Below are positions 55,529-64,000 of a stretch of DNA of 64,000 bases, piece by piece. Numbering within the stretch: the stretch's first letter is position 1; every line of letters starts with the position of its first letter. Origin of the DNA: Salinisphaera hydrothermalis C41B8 (lineage in GTDB: Bacteria > Pseudomonadota > Gammaproteobacteria > Nevskiales > Salinisphaeraceae); assembly GCF_000732535.1 (NCBI RefSeq), contig NZ_APNK01000009.1, positions 62,001 to 126,000 of the forward strand. Reading direction: 5' to 3'. Position numbers and translations under genes: made by a program. The notes below the pieces were generated by a model. It did no database searches, was not told where the DNA came from, and saw only the letters and a program-made list of their open reading frames with translations.

Positions 55529-57301
55529 ATGCGCATTCTTTCGATCCAGACCCGACGTGCGATGGGCGGTATCGCGCGTTCGAGCGGTGTGATGCTGCTC
55601 GGTACCGGCCTTTTGTTCGCCGTCTATGCCAATGCGGCAGCGGCCGATACATCGAACGGCCATGCCGACAAAGCACAGTCGGGGGACCAAGCCAAGCCAG
55701 TCGACAAGTCGCAGAAAACTGGCAAGTCACAGAAAAATAGCCAGAGCGACGACTCTGGCGGCAACAAGTCAACCGGAAACAATAACGGCGGTAGCGCGAA
55801 AAAAGGCGACCAGAGCGCGGCTCCGGATCAAACGGAACTCTCCGGGCCGTTTTCCTACGACAAGCTGATCGATCAAGCCAAGGCGTTGGCGAAGAAGGAC
55901 TACCAGGCGCCGGCCAAGGTGCCGCAGTTTCTGACCAAACTCAGCCCCGACCAGCTGTCTCAGATCAGCTTCAAGCGTGACGATGCGCTCTGGCACGATC
56001 AGAAGCTGCCGTTCCAGGTGATGTTCTACCATCCGGGTTCGTACTACGAGCACGCGGTGACGATCCATGTGATCAAGGACGGCAAGACCACGACGGTCCA
56101 GTTCGATAAGAACGACTTCAACTACCCGAACGATGACCTGAAGAAAAAGGTGCCCGACGATCTCGGTTATGCGGGTCTGAAATTGCTGCATACCCTGGGC
56201 GATCCGAAGAAGATGGACGAGGTGGTGTCGTTCCTCGGGGCCTCGTATTTTCGGGCGCTGGGTGCAGACGAACATTACGGCCTGTCGGCGCGCGGCCTGG
56301 CGATCAATACCGGCAACACCCAAAAGGGCGAGGAATTCCCCAATTTCACCCAGTTCTGGCTGGTCGATCCGGGCGACAAGTCCAAGGACATGACGCTTTA
56401 TGCGCTGCTCGATTCGCCGAGCGTGACCGGGGCCTATAAGTTTGTCATCACCCCGGGACAGGCGACACACACCCATGTCGAGGAAACGTTGTTCACGCGC
56501 AAGGACATCGCCAAGCTCGGCATCGCGCCGCTGACCAGCATGTTCACCTGGGGCGAGAACAGCCTGGCGCGCATCAACGATTATCGCCCGGAGGCGCATG
56601 ATTCGGACGGCATGCTGATCTCGTCGGCCAACGGCGAATGGCTATGGCGCCCGCTGGTCAATCCGCAAAAGCTGTGGATGAACCAGTTCGATGCCAATAA
56701 CGTTCGTGGCTTCGGCTTGATGCAGCGGGATCGCAATTTCGATGACTATCAGGATCTGAATTACGAATACGAAAAACGCCCGAATGCCTGGGTGACGCCC
56801 GATGGCGACTGGGGCAAGGGTCATCTCGAACTGGTGGAGATCCCCTCCGACAGCGAGGTCAACGACAATATCTCACTGTACTGGGTGCCGCAGGAGCCGG
56901 TGAAGGCGGGTCAGCGTCTGCACTTCGCCTACGACATCAAGTGGTCCAGCGATCTGGCGGTACCGAAGTCGCTCGGCCATGCGATCGCCACGCGCGTCGG
57001 CATGGCTGCAGTCGCGCCCGGACAACAAAAAAACCAGGTGCGCGTGGTCATCGATTTCGTTGGGGGCGAGCTGTCCAAGCTGACCGACGCCAATTCGGTG
57101 CAGCCGAAAGTCAACGCGACGCGAGACGTCACCCTCAACAATATTCAAGCTGTGCGTAATCCGCATACCGGCGGCTGGCGGCTCTCTTTCCTCGTACCGA
57201 CCAGCGCGCTCGACAAGCCGCTTGAGCTCAGGGCCTATCTGGCTGACGCCAACGGCGGCGGTCTGACCGAGACCTGGAGCTATCTGCTGGCGACGCCGTG
57301 A
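55529..57301 (+). CDS. opgG: Periplasmic glucan biosynthesis protein OpgG (MdoG)
   Basis: A 590-residue secreted protein. Start at 55529 (MRILSIQTRRAMGG) has AAAGGA upstream; signal peptide ends near YANAAAA. A low-complexity linker of about 60 residues (Lys, Ser, Asn, Gly, Asp) precedes the OpgG domain, which starts FSYDKLIDQAKALAKKDY and includes LGASYFRALGADEHYGLSARGLAINTG and FGLMQRDRNFDDYQDLNYEYEKRPNAWVTP. It branches or processes osmoregulated periplasmic glucans. The linker makes it longer than the E. coli protein. GTGA overlap with opgH. Confidence 0.93.
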   Translation: MRILSIQTRRAMGGIARSSGVMLLGTGLLFAVYANAAAADTSNGHADKAQSGDQAKPVDKSQKTGKSQKNSQSDDSGGNKSTGNNNGGSAKKGDQSAAPDQTELSGPFSYDKLIDQAKALAKKDYQAPAKVPQFLTKLSPDQLSQISFKRDDALWHDQKLPFQVMFYHPGSYYEHAVTIHVIKDGKTTTVQFDKNDFNYPNDDLKKKVPDDLGYAGLKLLHTLGDPKKMDEVVSFLGASYFRALGADEHYGLSARGLAINTGNTQKGEEFPNFTQFWLVDPGDKSKDMTLYALLDSPSVTGAYKFVITPGQATHTHVEETLFTRKDIAKLGIAPLTSMFTWGENSLARINDYRPEAHDSDGMLISSANGEWLWRPLVNPQKLWMNQFDANNVRGFGLMQRDRNFDDYQDLNYEYEKRPNAWVTPDGDWGKGHLELVEIPSDSEVNDNISLYWVPQEPVKAGQRLHFAYDIKWSSDLAVPKSLGHAIATRVGMAAVAPGQQKNQVRVVIDFVGGELSKLTDANSVQPKVNATRDVTLNNIQAVRNPHTGGWRLSFLVPTSALDKPLELRAYLADANGGGLTETWSYLLATP

Positions 57302-59772
57302 ACAGTACGAACGAACCCTTGGATGCACCGCTCGGCCGGGTCGATGCCTATCTGGCCGGTCTGAATTTGGAGCCGGCGCGTCGGCGCGAGCTGCGCGAGC
57401 ATGTCGCAGCGACCGCGCCGGCCACCCATGCCGAGGCACTGGAGCGGCTCTACGACGCCCTTGCCGAAGACGGTGACGGCCAGGGCGACGAGGCGGCGCT
57501 CGCCGCGCGTATCGAAGCCGCCTATCCACGCCTGGCCGATCGGCGGCATGCCGTGGGTGGGGGTGGCTACCGCGGCGCGTCCATGCCGCGGCTCAATCGC
57601 TGGTCGATGTCGCCGGCCAATATGGACCGGCGCCCGTGGCGATTTCTCGGCCGCATCATGCCGAGCGTGGAGCGTCGTCGGCGTTTGCCCAAGGCGGTGC
57701 CGAGTCGCCTGCGCAATATCGTGCGCCTGCGCCAGTTTTTCCTGTTCTTCCTGGTGGCGTTCCCGGCCGCCGGGGCGACGTTCTACATGCTCACGACCCT
57801 GCCGCATCAAGGCAAGTCGGCGTTGGAGATTGTCATTCTGGCGTTGGGCGCGTTGCTGTTCGCCTGGATTCTGGTCGGCTTCTGGACTGCGTTGGCCGGC
57901 TTCTTCGTCCTGTGGCGGGGCGACAAGTATCTGATTTCGGCCGATCAGTCAGCGCCGCCGGCGGAGGATCACGCGCGTACCGCGATCGTGATGCCGATCT
58001 ACGAAGAGGACGTGCCGCGTACGTTCGCCGGACTCGCGGCGATCTATGAATCGCTGGAGGCCACGGGCCGCCTGGACGAGTTCGATTTCTTCGTGCTGAG
58101 CGACTCGGTCAAGCCCGATACGATTGCCGCAGAGGAACGGGTCTGGGCAGAAACCTGTCGGTCACTGGATGCCTTCGATCGGCTGTTCTATCGTCGCCGA
58201 CGGGCACGGGTGAAGCGCAAAAGTGGCAATCTGGCCGATTTCTGCCGGCGTTGGGGCGGCCATTATCGCTACATGATCGTGCTCGATGCCGACTCGCTCA
58301 TGGTCGGCTCCACGCTCACCGCTATGGTCGATCGGATGCAGGCCAATCCGAGCGCCGGTCTTATTCAGACGCCGCCGACCGCGGTCAACCGGTCGAGCTT
58401 TTTGTCGCGCGTGCAGCAGTTCGCCACGCGCGTGTATGGCCGCATGTTTGCCGCGGGCCTGCATTACTGGCATCTGGATAATGCGCATTACTGGGGGCAC
58501 AACGCCATCATTCGTATTGCGCCGTTCATGGCGCACTGTGCTCTGCCGCGCCTGCCGGGACGCGGCGCGCTCTCCGGCGAGATTCTGTCGCACGACTTCG
58601 TCGAGGCCGCGCTCATGCGCCGTGCCGGTTGGGGCGTTTATATTGCCTACGATCTGCCGGGCAGCTACGAGGAAGTCCCGCCGACGCTGATTGACGAACT
58701 GGGCCGCGACCGGCGCTGGTGCCAGGGCAACATCCAACATCTGCGGCTGTTGTTTTCCGACAACCTCGCGCCGGCGCATCGCGCGTTGTTCGCCAACGGG
58801 GTGATGGCCTACACCTCGGCGGCGATCTGGTTTGTGTTTCTGGTGTTGTCCTCGACCGAGGCCATGCTGGAAGCGCTCAAGACGCCCGACTATTTCCCGT
58901 CGCCCGGCGCGTTGTTCCCCTCGTGGCCGGTATGGCAGCCGATCTGGGCCGTCAGTCTGTTCTGTGCCACGCTCGTGGTGTTGTTCCTGCCCAAGATTCT
59001 GGGCATGGCGATGATCATCGCGCGCGGCCAGCAGAAGGATTTCGGCGGCGTCGGCAATCTGATCGGCTCGACGCTGATCGAGATCGTGCTGACGTCCCTG
59101 CTGGCGCCGGTCCGCATGCTCTCGCATACGTTGTTCGTGTTCACTACGCTGATTGGAAAACAGGTGAAATGGAACAGCCAGCAGCGAGCCGACTCGCAGG
59201 TGCCGTGGCTGGCCGCCCTGCGTTTTCATTTGCCGGGCATGCTGCTCGCGGTGGCTTGGGGCGCGGCGCTCTATATTTATACGCCGGGCTTTTTCCCCTG
59301 GCTGTTGCCTATCCTGTTGCCCCTGTTCTGCGCGCCGGTGATTACGGTGATTACCTCGCGGGTGGATATCGGCGTGTGGATGCGTAATAACGGACTCGAA
59401 CTGATTCCCGAGGAAGAGAATCCGCCGGCGGAGCTGCGCCGGGTCATCGAGATCGAGCGCGAAACCCGCGAAGCCGATTTTGCCGACATTGTCGTCGATC
59501 CCAGTCTGTCCGCCCTGCATATTGGACTTCAGGGCAGCCCGCGGCGGCTCGATCCGGGGGTTGCCAGCTATCGCGACGAACTGGCCCAGCGCGCCCTCAA
59601 CGAAGGGCCGGATAGCCTGAGCGTGCGCGAGCAACGCGATCTGCTGGCCGACCCCCAACGGCTCGATTGGCTGCATCGCGCGCTGTGGACCGGTGACGCG
59701 CTGCCGGCCTGGGTGGCGGATCGCCTGCGCGGCGAATCCGCGCTTACGTCAGTCACCGCTTCGGCGGTATAG
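57298..59772 (+). CDS. opgH: Glucan glucosyltransferase OpgH (MdoH)
   Basis: An 824-residue membrane glycosyltransferase. GTG start overlaps the opgG stop. Cytoplasmic N-terminus, then helices (FFLFFLVAFPAAGATFYML and others). The GT2 domain has IVMPIYEED, LDADSLM (DxD), and RDRRWCQGNIQH for the QxxRW-type motif. It makes the linear beta-1,2-glucan backbone from UDP-glucose for export to the periplasm. Important in low-osmolarity conditions. Confidence 0.94.
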   Translation: MNSTNEPLDAPLGRVDAYLAGLNLEPARRRELREHVAATAPATHAEALERLYDALAEDGDGQGDEAALAARIEAAYPRLADRRHAVGGGGYRGASMPRLNRWSMSPANMDRRPWRFLGRIMPSVERRRRLPKAVPSRLRNIVRLRQFFLFFLVAFPAAGATFYMLTTLPHQGKSALEIVILALGALLFAWILVGFWTALAGFFVLWRGDKYLISADQSAPPAEDHARTAIVMPIYEEDVPRTFAGLAAIYESLEATGRLDEFDFFVLSDSVKPDTIAAEERVWAETCRSLDAFDRLFYRRRRARVKRKSGNLADFCRRWGGHYRYMIVLDADSLMVGSTLTAMVDRMQANPSAGLIQTPPTAVNRSSFLSRVQQFATRVYGRMFAAGLHYWHLDNAHYWGHNAIIRIAPFMAHCALPRLPGRGALSGEILSHDFVEAALMRRAGWGVYIAYDLPGSYEEVPPTLIDELGRDRRWCQGNIQHLRLLFSDNLAPAHRALFANGVMAYTSAAIWFVFLVLSSTEAMLEALKTPDYFPSPGALFPSWPVWQPIWAVSLFCATLVVLFLPKILGMAMIIARGQQKDFGGVGNLIGSTLIEIVLTSLLAPVRMLSHTLFVFTTLIGKQVKWNSQQRADSQVPWLAALRFHLPGMLLAVAWGAALYIYTPGFFPWLLPILLPLFCAPVITVITSRVDIGVWMRNNGLELIPEEENPPAELRRVIEIERETREADFADIVVDPSLSALHIGLQGSPRRLDPGVASYRDELAQRALNEGPDSLSVREQRDLLADPQRLDWLHRALWTGDALPAWVADRLRGESALTSVTASAV

Positions 59773-59809
59773 TCGCGCCAGCGAGCCGATTCCGGGGGAT
59801 CACTACATC

Positions 59810-61186
59810 ATGAGCCTGCATATCGTCATCCTGGCTGCCGGCCAGGGCAAACGCATGAATTCGGCCTTGCCGAAGGTATTGCAGCCCCTGGGCGATCGGC
59901 CCTTGCTCAAGCATGTGGTCGAGGCCGCGCAGACGCTGGACCCCGACCGCATCCACGTGGTTTACGGTCACGGCGGCGAGGCGGTCCAATCTGCCCTCGG
60001 CTATCTCGACGTGAACTGGGTCCATCAGGCCGAGCAGCTCGGCACCGGTCATGCCGTAGCCCAGGCCATGGACGCCATTCCCGACGATGCACGCGTGCTG
60101 GTGCTATACGGCGACGTGCCGTTAGTCCGGGCAGCTACGTTGTCGCATCTGGTGACCGCGGCCGGCGGCGACAAGCTGGCGCTTTTAACCGTGGTGCTCG
60201 ATAACCCGGCCGGTTATGGTCGCGTGCTGCGCAACGACGACAATCGCGTGGTTGGCATCGTTGAAGACAAGGACGCCAACCGCGAGCAGCGCCACATCCA
60301 GGAAACCAATACCGGCTTGTTGTGCGCCCAGGCGCGGCATCTGCGCGACTGGCTGGCACGCCTGACCAATACCAATGCCCAGGGCGAGTATTATCTGACC
60401 GATTGCATCGCTTTGGCCGCCGTCGATGGCGTGCCCGTGGTCGCCGGTCAGGCCGGCACCGCTGCCGAAACGCAGGGCATCAACAACAAGCTGGACCTGT
60501 CTCGTGCCGAGCGTCTGTATCAGCGCCGTCAGGCCGAAACTCTGATGGCCCAGGGGTTGACCCTGCGCGACCCGGATCGCTTCGATCTGCGGGGGAGCCT
60601 GCGCGCCGGACGCGATACCACCATCGACGTCAACGTCGTGATCGAAGGTGAGGTCGTGCTCGGCGATGGCGTAACCATCGGCCCCAATTGCGTGCTACGG
60701 CACTGTACGATCGAAGATCACACCCAGATCGCCTCGCATACGGTGATCGAACATGCGACCGTTGGCGCCCGCTGTCAGATCGGGCCGTTCGCCCGACTGC
60801 GCCCGGATACACGCGTCGCCGATCGCGCCAAGATCGGCAATTTCGTGGAAACGAAAAAGACCGACGTGGGCGAAGGTAGCAAGATCAACCACCTGAGCTA
60901 TGTTGGCGATACCCGCGTCGGCCGCGACGTGAATATCGGGGCCGGCGTGATCACCTGCAATTACGATGGGGCGAACAAGCATGTCACCCGCATCGGCGAT
61001 GGCGCGTTCATCGGCTCCGATTGCCAGCTGGTGGCGCCGGTCACGGTCGAGCGCGGTGCGACCGTCGGCGCTGGCACAACGCTGACCCGCAATGCGCCGG
61101 CCGACAAGCTGACCGTCGGGCGGGCCCGCCAGACCACCATCGACGGCTGGCAACGACCCAAGAAACACACGCCCGGCCATCAATAG
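59810..61186 (+). CDS. glmU: Bifunctional GlcN-1-P acetyltransferase / GlcNAc-1-P uridyltransferase
   Basis: A 458-residue enzyme starting at 59810 with GGGGGAT upstream. N-terminal uridyltransferase domain: LAAGQGKRMNSALPKVLQPLGDRPLL; then a hexapeptide-repeat left-handed helix with KIGNFVETKK, GDTRVGRDVNIGAG and the active histidine region. Makes UDP-GlcNAc for peptidoglycan and LPS. Upstream in-frame ATG is inside the opgH end and rejected. Confidence 0.96.
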   Translation: MSLHIVILAAGQGKRMNSALPKVLQPLGDRPLLKHVVEAAQTLDPDRIHVVYGHGGEAVQSALGYLDVNWVHQAEQLGTGHAVAQAMDAIPDDARVLVLYGDVPLVRAATLSHLVTAAGGDKLALLTVVLDNPAGYGRVLRNDDNRVVGIVEDKDANREQRHIQETNTGLLCAQARHLRDWLARLTNTNAQGEYYLTDCIALAAVDGVPVVAGQAGTAAETQGINNKLDLSRAERLYQRRQAETLMAQGLTLRDPDRFDLRGSLRAGRDTTIDVNVVIEGEVVLGDGVTIGPNCVLRHCTIEDHTQIASHTVIEHATVGARCQIGPFARLRPDTRVADRAKIGNFVETKKTDVGEGSKINHLSYVGDTRVGRDVNIGAGVITCNYDGANKHVTRIGDGAFIGSDCQLVAPVTVERGATVGAGTTLTRNAPADKLTVGRARQTTIDGWQRPKKHTPGHQ

Positions 61187-61208
61187 CCGGACAAGAGGCA
61201 AATAGTTT

Positions 61209-63035
61209 ATGTGCGGAATCGTAGGCGCCAGTGCGCAGCGTGAGGTTGCGCCGATCCTGCTTGAAGGGCTGCGACGACTGGAATATCGCGGATACGACTC
61301 CGCCGGTATGGCGCTGGTCGACCATGGCCGGATCGAGCGTACGCGAGCCGTGGGCAAGGTGGCGGCACTCGCCGAGCGGCTGGGTGAGCACAACCCGGGT
61401 ACGCTTGGCATTGCCCATACGCGCTGGGCCACTCACGGCGGCGTCAACGAGGCGAATGCCCATCCGCATGTTTCGAACGGCCGCGTGGCGGTGGTGCATA
61501 ACGGCATCATCGAAAATCACGAAGCACTCCGATCGCGGCTGCGTGACGCCGGTTATCAGTTCGACTCCGAGACCGATACCGAAGTCGTCGCCCATCTGAT
61601 CGACAGCTATCGTGCCGACGGGAGCTCGCTTGCCGAGGCCGTGCGTCGCGCCGTGGCCGAGTTGCACGGGGCCTATGCCCTGGCCGTCGTCGCTGCCGAC
61701 GATCCCGAAACACTCGTTGCCACGCGTCGCGGTTCGCCGCTGGTCCTGGGCGTGGGGATTGGCGAACACTTCGTGGCCTCCGACGTGGCGGCTCTGCTGC
61801 CCGTGACGCGACGTTTCGTCTATCTCGAAGAAGGCGACATGGTCACGCTCACCCCGGACTATTTCGAGGTCACCGATGCCGACGGGCGCGTGCTCGATCG
61901 GCCTGTGCAGGAATCGGTCCTTTCGATCGAGGCGACCGAGAAGGGTGCCTATCGCCACTTCATGCTCAAGGAAATCCACGAGCAGCCGCGCGCCCTCACC
62001 GATACCTGGCAAGGGCGCCTATCCGACAACAACGTGCTCGCCTCCAGTATCGGTCCAGAAGCCGAAGCGCTGCTGGCCCGCGTGGAAGCAGTGCATATCG
62101 TGGCCTGCGGCACCAGCAGCCATGCCGGCATGGTCGCGCGTTACTGGATCGAGGCCGAAGCGCGCCTGCCCTGTAATGTGGAGCTGGCCAGTGAATATCG
62201 CTATCGCGACCCGGTCGTGCCTCGGAACTGTTTGTTTGTCACGCTGAGCCAGTCGGGCGAGACGGCCGACACGTTGGCCGCGCTGCGTTATGCCAAGAGC
62301 CTTGGTGAAGGCGCGGGTTATCTGGCGACGCTAGCCATCTGCAACAAGCCGGAAACCTCGCTCACGCGCGAATCCGACCTCATCATGATGACCCGTGCCG
62401 GTCCCGAGATCGGCGTGGCCTCGACCAAAGCCTTCACCACCCAACTGATGTGCCTGCGGATGCTGACCGCCATGATCGGTCGTGGCCCGGATCGCGCCGA
62501 GCGCGTAGTGGGCGATATCCGTGGCGTGGGGTCTGCGGTTGAGCGTGTACTTGAGCTCGATTCGGCCATCAGCCATCTTGCGGAGCATTTCGTCGACAAG
62601 CAGCACGCCCTGTTCCTCGGCCGCGGCCCCATGTATCCCATCGCCATGGAAGGCGCTCTCAAGCTCAAGGAGATCTCCTACCTCCACGCCGAGGCTTACG
62701 CCGCCGGCGAACTCAAGCATGGCCCGCTCGCCCTGGTCGACGAAGACATGCCGGTGGTGGCCGTCGCGCCGAACAACGAATGGCTGGAAAAAGTGAAATC
62801 CAACCTGCAGGAAGTTCGCGCCCGCGGTGGCAAGCTCTACGTCTTTGCGGACGAAAACTCCGGCCTTGAGACCGAACCCGGCATCACCGTCCTGGATATG
62901 CCGCACGTACCCGATACCGTTGCCCCCATCGCCTACACGATCCCGCTGCAGCTACTGGCCTATCACGTGGCCGTGGCCAAGGGGACAGATGTGGATCAGC
63001 CCAGAAATCTTGCCAAGTCGGTGACTGTGGAGTAG
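61209..63035 (+). CDS. glmS: Glutamine--fructose-6-phosphate aminotransferase
   Basis: A 608-residue enzyme. Cys2 (MCGIVGAS) is the glutaminase nucleophile; [14 protein letters not shown] is typical. Two SIS domains hold [17 protein letters not shown] and [24 protein letters not shown]. The final residues [12 protein letters not shown] are the conserved TnsD-recognised end. Makes glucosamine-6-P, feeding GlmM and GlmU. 22 bases after glmU, so the two form an operon. Confidence 0.97.
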   Translation: MCGIVGASAQREVAPILLEGLRRLEYRGYDSAGMALVDHGRIERTRAVGKVAALAERLGEHNPGTLGIAHTRWATHGGVNEANAHPHVSNGRVAVVHNGIIENHEALRSRLRDAGYQFDSETDTEVVAHLIDSYRADGSSLAEAVRRAVAELHGAYALAVVAADDPETLVATRRGSPLVLGVGIGEHFVASDVAALLPVTRRFVYLEEGDMVTLTPDYFEVTDADGRVLDRPVQESVLSIEATEKGAYRHFMLKEIHEQPRALTDTWQGRLSDNNVLASSIGPEAEALLARVEAVHIVACGTSSHAGMVARYWIEAEARLPCNVELASEYRYRDPVVPRNCLFVTLSQSGETADTLAALRYAKSLGEGAGYLATLAICNKPETSLTRESDLIMMTRAGPEIGVASTKAFTTQLMCLRMLTAMIGRGPDRAERVVGDIRGVGSAVERVLELDSAISHLAEHFVDKQHALFLGRGPMYPIAMEGALKLKEISYLHAEAYAAGELKHGPLALVDEDMPVVAVAPNNEWLEKVKSNLQEVRARGGKLYVFADENSGLETEPGITVLDMPHVPDTVAPIAYTIPLQLLAYHVAVAKGTDVDQPRNLAKSVTVE

Positions 63036-63062
63036 TAACAGTTCTTATTTTTTTCGTTTAAA
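62990..63062 (+). other. Probable attTn7 site at the 3' end of glmS
   Basis: The last codons of glmS encode the conserved end recognised by TnsD in Tn7-like transposons; insertion normally occurs about 25 bases after the stop. The DNA just after the stop changes abruptly to AT-rich and leads to a defence gene. No clear Tn7 terminal repeat was seen. Confidence 0.45.
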
Positions 63063-63071
63063 AAAAATAAG
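63044..63071. terminator. AT-only inverted repeat after glmS
   Basis: CTTATTTTTTT and AAAAAAAATAAG pair around a 5-base loop CGTTT, 9 bases after the glmS stop. The stem lacks GC pairs, but the T and A runs could serve weak termination on both strands. Confidence 0.4.
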
Positions 63072-63262
63072 TTGAGTCTATATAAAGTTTGAGCCGCAAT
63101 CGGATTGTTTGATTAATAAGTATACTTCACGACCAATTTTTAAAGTCTGTAGCGGAGCTTCCCGTAATCAGGCGGATCGAGAGGAGCTGCGACAGGCGTT
63201 TCGTCATGTCGCGGTCGAATCAGGCTCTCCGGCCGTCTAACACACTCGGCCTCGGTGTCAGT

Positions 63263-64000
63263 TCAGAACGGCGTCCGTGGGCTTATTGCCTCTTGCTCGA
63301 CCATGCTTGGCATTTCTCTGATACCGGTGGCCACTTCACACCAACCTAGCTCCTCGGCCATTGCGACCATTCTGCGTATTTGACGATAGCTACCGGGGGC
63401 TTGGCGAACCGTCTCGGGCAAGCGACATGGGTCCATTAGCCAAGGTCTGAGAATGCGTTCCGGCATGGACTCTTCGGCAATCGAGGCCGCAACGATTTTC
63501 GCGATTCGCAGGCCGCCCTCGTCGATATCGCCCCAATGCCAGAAGCGCGTGTGGTTACTGCAGCATTTAGCGATGCAGCGAAGAGCGCGTCGTAACGACG
63601 GCGACGGCATCCCCGCCGTATATATCACCATTGCATCGGTGAATTCGTTCAAGCCGCGACTGACCTCATTGAATGTCGTGAGGTTTTCGATTGTGAGCAC
63701 ATGGTCTGGGGCTGGGCCGTCGATCCGGGCCAGCTGGTCGGGTGCAATGCCCAGGTAAGGTGGCGTGAGTGTGATGCGCTGACCATTTGTCAGCACCAAC
63801 GTCCCGCGCCCGCCGATCAGCAAGGTTTGCGGGTGTTTCACTAGCCCGATACGGGGTAGCACCGCTTCGACTTCGCTCACGGGCGGCTCGTCGCCGCGGG
63901 TGAGCTCATCGAGAATCGGTACCAAGGCGTTCTCGATGTGTTTGGTGTCGCCGAACATGTCGGCGCTGAGCCGTCGGACCGGCGTCTCCACGGCGGCATC
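63263..64000 (-). CDS. jetD: Wadjet anti-plasmid system protein JetD (partial)
   Basis: The frame is open to the right edge, so only the C-terminal about 245 residues are seen; the N-terminal DUF3322-like part would lie outside. The visible DUF2220/Toprim-like domain has the acidic motifs VLTIENLTTFNEV (Glu) and FWHWGDIDEGGLRIAKIV (DxD), plus GGRGTLVLTNG. JetD is the nuclease that cleaves circular DNA sensed by the JetABC SMC-like complex. Last gene of jetABCD, so jetA, jetB and jetC are expected beyond the edge. Convergent with glmS across an AT-rich junction. Confidence 0.8.
   Translation of the reverse strand, partial: DAAVETPVRRLSADMFGDTKHIENALVPILDELTRGDEPPVSEVEAVLPRIGLVKHPQTLLIGGRGTLVLTNGQRITLTPPYLGIAPDQLARIDGPAPDHVLTIENLTTFNEVSRGLNEFTDAMVIYTAGMPSPSLRRALRCIAKCCSNHTRFWHWGDIDEGGLRIAKIVAASIAEESMPERILRPWLMDPCRLPETVRQAPGSYRQIRRMVAMAEELGWCEVATGIREMPSMVEQEAISPRTPF

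Noticed and set aside
61187-61208. glmS ribozyme or riboswitch
   Set aside because: The glmU-glmS gap is only 22 bases, too short for any such element.
63036-63262. A Tn7 end directly after glmS
   Set aside because: No TGT-starting terminal repeat or repeated TnsB-type sites were visible around the expected insertion point, so only the attachment site and a composition break are claimed.

Overview
The window is about 64 kb of high-GC chromosome with tightly packed genes and short gaps; no intergenic stretch exceeds 300 bases. Gene content and order (rsmG-parA-parB-atpIBEFHAGDC, then opgGH, glmU, glmS) point to a gammaproteobacterium. A Lpp/OprI-like lipoprotein, osmoregulated periplasmic glucan synthesis, a wax ester/triacylglycerol synthase and extensive polyamine catabolism suggest a free-living marine or halophilic lineage such as Salinisphaera. 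That genus-level guess is inference, not something the sequence proves. No rRNA, tRNA or CRISPR array was seen.

Layout. 1-10.7 kb: a polyamine uptake and breakdown operon holding the end of a PotA-type ATPase, two permeases, three tandem PotF/PotD-type binding proteins, a gamma-glutamylputrescine synthetase-like enzyme, an acetylpolyamine amidohydrolase and two PuuB-like oxidases. 10.9-14.6 kb (minus strand): a glucose-dehydrogenase-type PQQ enzyme preceded by a small four-helix membrane protein, then a membrane GGDEF protein. 14.8-20.5 kb: a SorC-type regulator divergent from a ribose-type sugar ABC transporter and a polyol-type short-chain dehydrogenase, with a paired palindromic operator between them. 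20.6-34.7 kb: mixed housekeeping and envelope genes (omega-amino-acid transaminase, Kef antiporter, PAP2, DUF1206, queA, GST-like, mscL, SelO, hydroxyisobutyryl-CoA hydrolase, Lpp-like lipoprotein, L,D-transpeptidase, pdxH, dodecin). 34.8-41.2 kb: an acuI-prpC-MAPEG-WS/DGAT-prpD block linked to propionyl-CoA and storage lipid metabolism. 41.3-46.4 kb: a His-rich secreted protein, glnS, rsmG, parA, parB. 46.6-53.9 kb: the complete F1Fo ATP synthase operon. 54-63 kb: an outer-membrane barrel candidate, opgG, opgH, glmU, glmS. 63.0-64.0 kb: an AT-rich junction followed by a convergent partial gene of the Wadjet JetD family.

How parts work together. The first operon can import polyamines, deacetylate acetylated forms, gamma-glutamylate putrescine and oxidise the product; the omega-transaminase at 20.6 kb could take up a later amino-group step. 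The SorC cluster looks like a self-contained inducible sugar or polyol uptake and oxidation unit. AcuI makes propionyl-CoA, which PrpC and PrpD would process through the methylcitrate route, next to an acyltransferase that makes storage lipid. The Lpp-like protein ends in lysine and its convergent neighbour is an L,D-transpeptidase, a plausible anchor/anchoring-enzyme pair.

The most unusual items are the WS/DGAT with a long basic, repeat-bearing, histone-like tail; the possible split membrane quinoprotein dehydrogenase; and a Wadjet (JetD) gene at the classic glmS/attTn7 insertion site, whose jetABC partners would lie just beyond the right edge.
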